Positions 26,891 through 35,000 of a stretch of 64,000 nt of DNA are shown one piece after another (position 1 is the first letter of the stretch; each line of letters begins with the position of its first letter). Below the pieces are notes generated by a model. It saw nothing but the letters and a program-made list of their open reading frames with translations. It was not told where the DNA came from and searched no databases. Both the position numbers and the translations under genes were made by a program. Origin of the DNA: Emticicia sp. C21 (GTDB lineage Bacteria; Bacteroidota; Bacteroidia; Cytophagales; Spirosomataceae); contig NZ_QVMT01000001.1 of assembly GCF_003418935.1 (NCBI RefSeq), positions 1 to 64,000 on the forward strand, given 5' to 3'.

Positions 26891-27403
26891 CAAGATTTAT
26901 TATGGCAGAGGAGTTTATTTTAAATAAAAATACCTCCGCCATGAGCAGAGGTATTTCCTTAATCAAACAATTAACAATTTAACTGTCCTATGGAACGAAC
27001 AGGCTTAATAAGCGTACGTTTATTAAGTTTTTTTCAATCTTTTCAGACTATATCTTCAATGCCACCTTATTTTTAAAAGAATATGGCAAACAAATCTTCC
27101 GGTAATGATTTTATCTTCTAAACTTTTTCAAACTTATCGAATCAAGCCGAGACTACCAATTAAAAAAACATTAAGAGGGTGAAAGTCAATTATTTATCCC
27201 TAAAATTAAATTCTATCAGAAGCTCAAAATCTGTTAGTTAATCGTCTTTATATCAAATAGGCAACCTGTATCATAAATTTAATATTCTTCTCACCTTATC
27301 ACATTTGCAGTTATTTTTCGTTAGAAATGCAAAGACCAACCAATAGAAATACTTAATTTGCAAGACTTTTACGTGCTTATACTAAATAAAACCTATTTTC
27401 ACC
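26891..27403. other. 513-bp spacer with two hairpins
   Basis: It holds an inverted repeat (arms AAATACCTC/GAGGTATTT, 26928-26956) and, about 50 bp on, a terminator-like hairpin (27004-27034). The DNA between them is free of long frames and could be a short untranslated transcript. The rest, up to the VWA gene at 27404, is AT-rich without recognisable features. Confidence 0.5.
27004..27034 (+). terminator. intrinsic terminator in the spacer before the VWA gene
   Basis: CTTAATAA and TTATTAAG pair around loop gcgtacgt and are followed by seven T residues. It lies 114 bp after the VOC gene, which is far for that gene, so it may end a separate small RNA. Confidence 0.65.
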
Positions 27404-28450
27404 ATGACAAAGAAGATTTTCCTTGGCGGATTACTAATCATTTGTGCCTTCCTTTTTAATTCATGCGAACAAGATCCCAACCGCAATTGTCCTGATATTT
27501 TCTACGAAGACCTGGTTATCACGGCTATTTCAGCGCCTAAAATTGTACCCGGCAGTAGCAAATTAAGTATGATTTTGAAGGTAAACGAGAATTCAAGCAA
27601 GTTTCTACCAGTTTCAGGTTTAACAACAGGAAATTTTAAAGTATATGAGCAAGGCTCTAATGACGAATGTGCGAATGCCATTTCTGAAAGTGAGGCCAAT
27701 AAGCAATTTTCACCAAGCCCGCAGAAATTCAGACATAATACGCTGATTGTGCTTGATTTAAGTGCCAGCGTTACCTCTACCGCCCTGACTCAGCTTAAAA
27801 GCTCAACTATTAGTTTTATCAATAATATCATTACTACCTCAGGCGATGATTCATATCTGGTGAGTATCGCCTGGTTTGATGGAGAAGATAAATTGAATAC
27901 ATTGGTTGATTTTACCTCTAATAAAAGTCAGTTAACCAATGCAGTGCAAAACCTGAGTGCGAGTATCTCGAAAGACCCATCGACTGATTTATATGGTGCG
28001 GTTATCAAATCGGTTGATCGAGCTGAGCAGCGCTTAAAAGATTTACAGAAAGAGAGTTATATCTCAGCGTTTTCTATAGTTGTATTCACTGACGGAACTG
28101 ATCAGGCGGCGCGCTATTCTAAACAAGTAGCATTAGACAAAGTAAGCAAAGCTAACGCTAAAATATCATTATTTACCATCGGCTTAGGTACTGAAATTGA
28201 TAAACCCGTATTGACTTCTATTGGTAAAAATGGGGCAGTTTTCCCTCAAAATAAAAACGAACTGGAAGCTAAATTCATTGAATTAGCCAGAGTAGTAAAA
28301 GGAGAAGCTAACAGTTATTATCTGTTTGAATATTGCTCTCCTAAAAGAGCCGGAAAGGTGGGTTTAATTTTGGTGGTATCATATGATGCTAAAAAAGGCA
28401 CTTATACAACAACCTTTGATGCCAATGGGCTGACTAGTAATTGTTTTTAA
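27404..28450 (+). CDS. lipoprotein with von Willebrand factor type A domain
   Basis: A 348-residue lipoprotein (signal GLLIICAFLFNSC, Cys at about 21). Residues 110-300 form a VWA domain with the MIDAS start NTLIVLDLSASVTSTAL (D-x-S-x-S), the Thr-containing loop STDLYGAVIKSVD and FTDGTDQAARYS. An N-terminal beta-rich segment (32-95) precedes it. VWA domains bind protein ligands through a divalent metal. A surface adhesion or scaffolding role is likely. A strong terminator follows. Confidence 0.87.
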   Translation: MTKKIFLGGLLIICAFLFNSCEQDPNRNCPDIFYEDLVITAISAPKIVPGSSKLSMILKVNENSSKFLPVSGLTTGNFKVYEQGSNDECANAISESEANKQFSPSPQKFRHNTLIVLDLSASVTSTALTQLKSSTISFINNIITTSGDDSYLVSIAWFDGEDKLNTLVDFTSNKSQLTNAVQNLSASISKDPSTDLYGAVIKSVDRAEQRLKDLQKESYISAFSIVVFTDGTDQAARYSKQVALDKVSKANAKISLFTIGLGTEIDKPVLTSIGKNGAVFPQNKNELEAKFIELARVVKGEANSYYLFEYCSPKRAGKVGLILVVSYDAKKGTYTTTFDANGLTSNCF

Positions 28451-28470
28451 GAGACTTCTGATAGATTACA

Positions 28471-28498
28471 GCCTCAACCTTACAGTTGAGGCTATTTT
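28471..28498 (+). terminator. terminator of the VWA gene
   Basis: Arms GCCTCAAC and GTTGAGGC with a six-base loop, then ATTTTG, 20 bp after the stop. Confidence 0.75.
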
Positions 28499-28617
28499 GT
28501 TTATACACAGAGTTCTAAGTAGGTGAAATTCAATATTAAGAATTTCCAAATCTCCTCAAACAAATCTTAGGCTTAATAGTTATTACTAAGTATTCATTCA
28601 CACAAAACTTTACATTT

Positions 28618-28803
28618 ATGAATCCCACAATTGCAATCAGAAAAGACCAGAATGGAAAAGAAATGGTTGTTATTACATTTGAAGACGGTAAAGAAGTAAT
28701 TACAGCCGTTACCCCTGACGGAGATATAAAAGTAATGGTTTTTAATACTACTATTGAGATGAAACACACAGGCACAGAAAGCCTCTTAATAAAATTGAAA
28801 TAA
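28618..28803 (+). CDS. small hypothetical protein
   Basis: A 61-residue frame from ATG, MNPTIAIRKDQNGKEMVVI. Three repeating strand-like segments (EMVVITFEDGKEVITAV, DIKVMVFNTTIEM, ESLLIKLK) suggest a small beta sheet. The opposite strand also has a frame, but its residue use (many V, T, I, S, F) looks like an antisense shadow. No signal peptide. Function unknown. Confidence 0.45.
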   Translation: MNPTIAIRKDQNGKEMVVITFEDGKEVITAVTPDGDIKVMVFNTTIEMKHTGTESLLIKLK

Positions 28804-29002
28804 GAGTCAAACTTTTATTTCAACCTTATCAATATATTCATTTAAACTATCGATTTTTAATATCTTTCTATCTATTCTTATTGAAGAACCACTATTGGCA
28901 AACGATAAGGGTTTAAGTAGTAAGTACGATACCGGCATAATAGATAATTGATCGGTTTTGGTCATTATTTTTTCAAGCAGCTTGTCGAATGAGCTGAATT
29001 AA

Positions 29003-29605
29003 TCAAGTTACCGATGAAAGTTCTATTATGGCACCGCTTTCATTATTAAAATCTCTCATGGCTGATATAAAAGGTAAATTAATCTCTGCTCCCAACAATT
29101 TGCGTAGAATATCTTGCTGACGCTTATATTCTCTTTTCACAAAAACATTCTGTGCAATTTTATTTTCTAAATCTTCGTCCGTAATATCCAAGTCTTCTGA
29201 TTCTTGTACAAACATATCGATTGTCTCCTGAGCTATGGATACAATATTTATGAGATAACTCTGGTCTTCGCTTAATAGAAACTCTACAGCATCTGATACA
29301 GCAGAGCAAGCGTCTAACGCATAAGAAGCCAGATCTCCTTTAAATTGCTCTACATTTGGAGTAATTTCTGTAATTTTCTCATAAATACCATCCAATTCTG
29401 TATCATTTAGCTCAATATCCTGCAGATATTGGTATATCATCACAATGGCTTCTTCCAGTACTTCTATATCTCCCCATTTTTCAATATTGCTGAACTGTCT
29501 GTAATTAGGTAAGAGTTTTTCACAGGTTAGCACGGCAAATAAAACCTGCTGTTTAAAAGATAACTTAACTATTTTCTTCTCTATACTTTTCAGGAAATCA
29601 TCCAT
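29003..29605 (-). CDS. DUF416 (YjaG-like) protein
   Basis: A 200-residue all-helical cytoplasmic protein. The N-terminal LSFKQQVLFAVLTCEKLLPNYRQFS and the length match DUF416 proteins such as E. coli YjaG (about 196 residues), whose role is not established. It is acidic, with no membrane segment. It is transcribed on the minus strand about 190 bp downstream of the first small-family gene and could share its transcript, though no direct evidence is seen. Confidence 0.7.
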   Translation of the reverse strand: MDDFLKSIEKKIVKLSFKQQVLFAVLTCEKLLPNYRQFSNIEKWGDIEVLEEAIVMIYQYLQDIELNDTELDGIYEKITEITPNVEQFKGDLASYALDACSAVSDAVEFLLSEDQSYLINIVSIAQETIDMFVQESEDLDITDEDLENKIAQNVFVKREYKRQQDILRKLLGAEINLPFISAMRDFNNESGAIIELSSVT

Positions 29606-29791
29606 TTTATTGGTGCTGTTAATTCTATTATTTCATAGCTCCTATCCGTTCACAACTCGCGCAAGATAATGATATTTTAAATTTATTTGCTATTGCTAAA
29701 GCTTGAAATCTAAAGGATAGTAGTTCTACGATAATAAATACCCAGGACCTCATGAAAATTACGAGTAGAAAAGATAATAAATGAGATTAGT

Positions 29792-30040
29792 CTATTCCAG
29801 GAATATATTCACTTTAATGCGTTTCACAATGGGGCAGAAATATGCATAGTAATCTATATTTTCTGTATTCAGGTAATGAATAAAGTATTGAAACTTGCGT
29901 GAATCATTTTTGCGCGTGAGAGTGATAGTTACCCCATCTTTTGTAGTACTGGGGGTAATTTCTTCATGAAGTAAATCGTATTTCTCTAACATAAACGTTA
30001 CTTCACCTCTTAAACCATTTATCGTTCTTTTCATAGCCAA
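29792..30040 (-). CDS. small alpha-beta protein, family member A
   Basis: An 82-residue protein, one of five similar ones in this window (30563, 31010, 46252, 59702). Shared pattern: N-terminal helix with L-[KR]-x-x-V-x-x-[AMT]-L, then [IL]-x-x-E-E-[IF], a first strand (GVTITLTRKN), a second helix (FQYFIHYLNTENIDY), and a closing strand near the C terminus (IKVNIFLE). Compare HEEITPSTTKDGVTITL here with PEEIVEHDAGITVSM in member B. No signal peptide. It has a well-formed promoter about 120 bp upstream on the minus strand. I cannot assign it to a known family. Confidence 0.65.
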   Translation of the reverse strand: MAMKRTINGLRGEVTFMLEKYDLLHEEITPSTTKDGVTITLTRKNDSRKFQYFIHYLNTENIDYYAYFCPIVKRIKVNIFLE

Positions 30041-30160
30041 TATTATTTAGCGGTCTCTAATTAAAAAACCATTCATTGGACGTGTCATATCGAGAAAAGC
30101 ACTTATAAGATGGGATAGATAATAGAGGTAAAGAAAACAAAGCATTACAATAGCTTTAAA

Positions 30161-30192
30161 CAAAATTAGAATATTCCTGATAATATATCAAA
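30161..30192 (-). promoter_or_regulatory. Bacteroidota promoter for small-family member A
   Basis: On the minus strand, TTTG (30192-30189), 20 bases, then TAATTTTG (30168-30161), an exact fit to the -33/-7 pattern. The start would be near 30155, giving a leader of about 115 nt. It overlaps the first codons of the plus-strand 21-codon frame. Confidence 0.65.
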
Positions 30193-30271
30193 ATGAAAAC
30201 ACCAAAATTATTAAGACACCAACCGTCGGGAACTACAAAAGAAATTGATTTAGCTTAAGATATAATATATC
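30178..30271. repeat. twin near-palindromes TGATAATATATCA / GATATAATATATC
   Basis: The first copy is at 30178-30190 and the second at 30259-30271. They share AATATATC and are each followed by CAAAA or AAAA. They bracket the 21-codon frame and the first overlaps the promoter of member A, so they may be paired operator sites. Confidence 0.5.
30193..30258 (+). CDS. possible 21-residue peptide gene between twin palindromes
   Basis: ATG to TAA, 21 codons, beginning MKTPKLLRHQPSGTT. The frame sits between two similar palindromes (30178-30190 and 30259-30271) and is followed by a strong terminator 26 bp downstream, so a short transcript could end there. There is no visible Shine-Dalgarno site, which is normal in this group. 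It could be a peptide, a leader, or chance. A divergent promoter overlaps it. Confidence 0.35.
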   Translation: MKTPKLLRHQPSGTTKEIDLA

Positions 30272-30284
30272 AAAAAAGTTACGG

Positions 30285-30315
30285 AATGCGCCAAATGATA
30301 TTTGGAGCATTTTTA
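30285..30315 (+). terminator. strong intrinsic terminator after the 21-codon frame
   Basis: Arms AATGC-g-CCAAAT and ATTTGG-a-GCATT with a three-base loop, followed by a T-rich tract. It has no annotated long gene upstream on this strand, which supports a short transcript from 30190-30285. Confidence 0.8.
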
Positions 30316-30562
30316 TCTCAGGTTTTAAAATCCTGATAATATGTTTAAACAGCCATTTAAAGTAGAGCCAAAGTCAATTTCGCTTTTTGTTGATATTTTT
30401 AACATTTTTTTCTAGGAAAAGTCTAAACAATAGTTTACATTTGTAAAAGACTAATGGCCCCCTCCTAATAATCCTGTTGATTATAATCCTTTAAAATTCT
30501 CTTTCCCGATACCTATAAATCACTTTAGTGATATAATTTCCCTTTACTTAAATTATACTGCC
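30316..30562. other. spacer upstream of small-family member B
   Basis: AT-rich, with TACATTTG at 30436-30443 as a probable -7 box, giving a leader of about 115 nt before the ATG at 30563. The leader holds a perfect dyad ATCACT-TT-AGTGAT (30519-30532). Together with the peptide frame and terminator, this completes the 522-bp space between members A and B. Confidence 0.5.
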
Positions 30563-30805
30563 ATGAAATCATATGAAGAGTTTAAAAGCACTGTCTATCA
30601 TGCCTTAGAAAGCAGTCATATCATTCCTGAAGAAATTGTTGAACATGATGCGGGTATCACGGTTTCTATGTCTAATGACGAAGAAATGCCTGAATACTTA
30701 AGAAATTTAAGTAATATACTAGTAGCGCAGCATCTTCGGTTCAAATCGTCGGTTTCAATTCCTTCCCATATTCAAACGATTAGTATTTCGATATTCAACC
30801 GTTAA
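30563..30805 (+). CDS. small alpha-beta protein, family member B
   Basis: An 80-residue protein, MKSYEEFKSTVYHALESSH. It is the clearest member of the five-gene family: helix 1 (FKSTVYHALESSHIIPEE), strand 1 (AGITVSMSND), helix 2 (PEYLRNLSNILVAQHLR), then FKSSVSIP and strand 2 (QTISISIFNR). The segment TVYHALESSHIIPEE lines up without gaps with TVEEALHKSNIHSEE in member E. No signal or membrane segment. The order alpha-beta-alpha-beta with about 80 residues suggests a compact domain, perhaps dimeric. Function unknown. Confidence 0.7.
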   Translation: MKSYEEFKSTVYHALESSHIIPEEIVEHDAGITVSMSNDEEMPEYLRNLSNILVAQHLRFKSSVSIPSHIQTISISIFNR

Positions 30806-30807
30806 TT

Positions 30808-30821
30808 TCCTTAATTAAGGA
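30808..30821. repeat. 14-bp perfect palindrome after member B
   Basis: TCCTTAATTAAGGA, three bases after the stop codon of member B. It could fold as a loopless hairpin in the transcript or be a protein site. A short T-rich stretch follows. Confidence 0.5.
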
Positions 30822-31009
30822 GATTGTGTTTTGAAGCACGATTTCTTGTGAATGCCTCCGTTTAATAAGTTTAGTCTCTTCTGCTTGATAACCTCTTTTC
30901 AATCTTCTATTTTTGGTTGAGTTTACACCTTATTACCTACACTTGCCTCAGGCAAACCTTAGAACTTTTGCTAAATAAGCAACCCATGCCGCTTTTTAAA
31001 TATGTACGC

Positions 31010-31246
31010 ATGAAATCAATCACACATCTTAAAAAGAATGTTATACATACGTTGCATGAATATGAAATTATCTATGTACAAATGACAGACAATACTATTG
31101 GCAATAGCCTGACTGTTATTTTCGACCATAAAACGCATTCATCAAAACTCAAAAAACTGATTCATTCACTAAAAGCGAAACAGCTTAACTGTCTTTGCTC
31201 GTTTAATCCCGAAACCTGGGAGTTAGCTGTTACTATTTCTAAATAA
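31010..31246 (+). CDS. small alpha-beta protein, family member C
   Basis: A 78-residue protein if it starts at the ATG at 31010 (MKSITHLKKNVIHTLHEYE). That start is preferred over a TTG at 30917 because it lines up with the MKSYEEFK start of member B. It then follows the family pattern: LKKNVIHTLHEYEII, a strand (SLTVIFDHK), helix SSKLKKLIHSLKAKQLN, and a closing strand (LAVTISK). Two Cys in LNCLCSF are not conserved in the others. Unknown function. It lies 204 bp after member B and 288 bp before the response regulator. Confidence 0.6.
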   Translation: MKSITHLKKNVIHTLHEYEIIYVQMTDNTIGNSLTVIFDHKTHSSKLKKLIHSLKAKQLNCLCSFNPETWELAVTISK

Positions 31247-31363
31247 GTTAAAACAGCATAGGTTATACACATAAATATACTGAAAACACAATAGTTTATA
31301 CTTATTAGAAATTCCTTAGAAATTAATAAATCGGTATGTATACTCTTGATTTTAGCCTAAAGC

Positions 31364-31378
31364 TGGCATTGATTTTGC
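31364..31378 (+). promoter_or_regulatory. consensus sigma-54 promoter upstream of the response regulator
   Basis: TGGCAT, five bases, TTGC, then TA: a full match to the sigma-54 -24/-12 consensus. It lies about 155 bp before the ATG at 31534, which would give a leader of about 145 nt. A second, housekeeping-type box, TAACTTTG (31395-31402), follows at once, with the TTTG of the -12 region as a possible -33. The two could give dual control. Confidence 0.5.
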
Positions 31379-31533
31379 TATTTTAACATTAAAATAACTT
31401 TGTTGTAATCTTCTGTCTTATTCGTAAAAACCATGCGCTATTGGTATTTTTAAAGTTTTATAAATAATTAGTCCGCAATAAAAGAGTTATTACAAAGTAA
31501 TTGTGACTTAGCCCATACCTTACTTATATACTT

Positions 31534-31926
31534 ATGATAAAAAAACTTCTTTGTGTTGACGATGATAAAATTACTTTAACCTTGATTAAATTAATAGTGA
31601 GTAAAGCATCTTTTGCTGAAGAGATTATTACAAAAATGAACGGCAAAGAGGCCCTGGAGTACTATGGTGATTTATCAGAGAGCACAGCCAAAGAAGATTA
31701 TCCTGAACTGATTTTTTTAGACCTGAATATGCCGATTATGGGTGGATGGGATTTTTTAGATGAATTTGTTAAAACATTTTATAAAAAATTCAATCAAACC
31801 AAGATAATCATTCTTTCGTCATCGACAGACCCGGAAGAAAAAGCCAAAATGCATAAGTACCCAATGATTATTGACTATTTATCAAAACCGCTAACAATAA
31901 ACGCTTTAAAAAATATAACCATATAA
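31534..31926 (+). CDS. single-domain response regulator (CheY-like)
   Basis: A 130-residue receiver domain with no output domain. The acidic triad is D9-D10-D11 (CVDDDKIT), the phosphoacceptor D63 in LIFLDLNMPIMGG, Ser95-97 in the ILSSSTD strand, and K118 in YLSKPL. It presumably shuttles phosphate or controls a partner by binding. The downstream multi-PAS kinase, 153 bp away on the same strand, is the obvious partner. The promoter region holds a sigma-54-type site. Confidence 0.92.
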   Translation: MIKKLLCVDDDKITLTLIKLIVSKASFAEEIITKMNGKEALEYYGDLSESTAKEDYPELIFLDLNMPIMGGWDFLDEFVKTFYKKFNQTKIIILSSSTDPEEKAKMHKYPMIIDYLSKPLTINALKNITI

Positions 31927-32079
31927 TACATCAGTCTTATTATTCCTGCTACTTTTTCACCTCCTTTATTACTAATTGCTAGATACTTAACCTTTTCTAT
32001 AACTTAGATACTTATTATATATCCACATTTCAGGGTAGGTTATAATGGTATTTAAAAGATGAAACAACTTTGAGCTATT

Positions 32080-35000
32080 ATGAGTAACAAGGAATTAATA
32101 TTAGAGAATCGATTTTCTAAAAAGCAGCAAGCTAAAAATTTACATTGGCAAGAAAAGCCTCTGGATAGTAAGGACTTATTACTGCATTATACCGAAGAGA
32201 GCTTTGTAGTAGTAGATGCTGACTTAAAAATTGTCAACTTTAATAATAAATTTAAAGAAAAATATACCTACTATTTAGGCAAAGAAATCATCAAAGGGCA
32301 GAATATTCTTAACTATGCCCCTCCTAAAAGAATTGAAATTGCCAGGAATATCTACCAGCAGGTATTAAAAGGCGAAACACTTGAAGTAGAAGTGGCAATT
32401 CCTGCCCCTGATAATACCTTTTATTCAACACTTAATAAATATAAACCTGTCTATGATAACCATAAGCATATTATAGGTGTTTTTGTCTCATGTTTTGATG
32501 TAACTCCAACCCGCAAAGCTCAATTAGAAACACGTCAGAGCGAAGATAAATACCGTGCGATTGTTGAAAACTCAATAGATGCTTTTTTCTTTAGTAATTA
32601 TGATGGCTCTGTTATTGATGTCAATGGTGCCGCTGTTGAAATATTTGGCTATAGTTTAGAAGAATTTAAGCAGCTCAACCGCACACATATAATAGACCAT
32701 TCAGATAATCGATTTATTAATCATCTGGCAGAAAGAGAAAAAACAGGCAAAATGAAAGGGGAAGCCATCGGTATTCGTAAAAATGGCGAGCATTTTCCAA
32801 TTGAGTTCTCTTCGATTTTCTATACAGATATTAATAATGCAATAAAGGTAGGTACATTTATCAGTGATATTTCGGCTCGTAAAAATGCTGAGAAGAAAGT
32901 TGAATTAAATGAAAGACGATTCAGGGCATTGGTTGAGAATGCTACTGATATTATTATCTTATCAGATATAGAAGGCATTATTCAGTACGTTAGCCCGGCT
33001 TTTGAGCGCATTACAGGGTTTTCTTTAGATGAAGTATTAAGTGACCAAAACCTTGTAAAGTCTCGCATACATCCTGAATACCTGGCTGAAGTAAAAAAAA
33101 CACTCACGGAAAGTCTGAACAGACCTAACGTACCGCTTTCTATTCTGATGCAGTTTCAGCACAAAAATGGCAATTATATTTGGTTAGAGGGGGTAATTAC
33201 AAACCAATTGAATGATGAGAACGTATCTGCTATTGTGTCTAATTACCGGGATGTAAGCCGCAGGAAAACTGCCGAAGCAAAAGCAGTAAAAAGTGAAAAA
33301 AGGTTTCAGGCATTGGTTGAAAACTTAGCTGATATTATTGTCTTATCAAATAGTGAAGGGTATATACAATATGTAAGTCCGGCTTTTGAGAAACTCACAG
33401 GCTATCATCCATCAGAAGTGATTGGCAAGCGCAATATGATATTTATGCACCCACAACAGGCTGAAGAAACCGTAGAAATAACCAAAAGGTTATTGGAAAC
33501 GCCTGGCTTATCAATTCCACGTCTCAATCGGATTGTTCATAAAAATGGATCCTTTATCTGGGTGGAGGGTTGTGTTACCAATTTATTACATGATGAGAAC
33601 GTAAACGCCATTGTGTCTAATTATCACGACATTACTGAGCGCTTACAGGCAGCCGAAGAATTGAAACAATCTGAAACCAATCTGAAAACCATTTTCGAAA
33701 ATACTTCAGAAGCTTTTTTACTAATAGATAGACATGGTAAAGTAAAAGCATTTAACAGCAATGCCAGAGCATTTGCTTTCCTCAATACGGCCAACGAAAT
33801 AGCAATCGGTAAAGATGTACTGAATTTCATAGAAGACGACCGAAAAGAAGCGATTGTCACTCTCTTTGAAAAAGTTTTCTCAGGAGAAAGTATACAATTC
33901 GACCGTTTGTACGAAAAAGAAAATGGCAAAGTATGGATTGACTTTTCAATAAGGCCTGTTGAAGAAGAGGGAAAGGTAACCGGTATTTGTGTAACAGGGC
34001 GCGACGTTACTGCCCGTAAACTAGCCGTAGAGGAATTAAGAAAACGTGAGTTGCGTTTCAGGTCTATTCTTGAAAACAGCCATGACATGCTGTTTCTGTT
34101 TGATATAGAAGGCAAAATAGAGTTCCTGAGCCCGGCCATTGAAAAGGCATTTGGTTATACTAACGGAGAGGACGAGATACATAATATATTAGACAGTATC
34201 CATCCAGACGATCTGGAGCACACGATCACGCAACTGAAACACGTATTTCAAATACCTGAATTACCTGTTTCTATTACATTCCGAAAAAAGAATAAAGATG
34301 GTAAGTATATATGGCTGGAAGGGACGCTTACTAATATGCTGCATGTGCCCGATATAAAAGTAATAGTAGCCAATTTTAAAGATGTAACCGAAAGAAAGCG
34401 TTTTGAAGAAGAGCAAGCCATGTTTGTTTCTATTGTCAACTCTTCAGAAGATGCTATTTTTAGTCAGGCTCTCGACAATAAAATTGTTACCTGGAATAAA
34501 GGTGCTGCCAAATTATTTGGCTATACTTCTGAAGAAGCTATTGGCAACAATTGCAGTATTATTATTCCATCTAATCGTTTACACGAGGAAGAAGAGATTT
34601 TTGACAAAATAAATCAGGGAATATCTGTAGAACATTTCGAAACCCAAAGAAGAAAGAAAACAGGTGAATTAATCTATATTTCATTGACGGTTTCACCTAT
34701 CAGAGACAGTAAAGGAAACATTACAGGAGCCTCTAAAATCGCGCGCGATGTATCAGACAAAAAGAAAGCAGAGGATGCTATCAGAAACAATGAAAAACGT
34801 TTCAGGAGTCTGTTGCAGAATAGTAACGATGGATTAAGCCTGATGTCAATAGATGGCGTAATGCTTGAAATAAGCCCTGCTGGCAAACGAATTACAGGCT
34901 ATGATGACAATGAGATGATTGGTCAGGCACGATATGACCTGATTCATCCCGATGATTTGGAAAATGTATCTCAGGCATTTATTGATGTGATAGAAGACCC

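Noticed and set aside
28536-28775. 79-residue minus-strand frame
   Set aside because: Antisense to the 61-residue plus-strand frame with shadow-like residue use; neither is certain, but the plus strand looks better.
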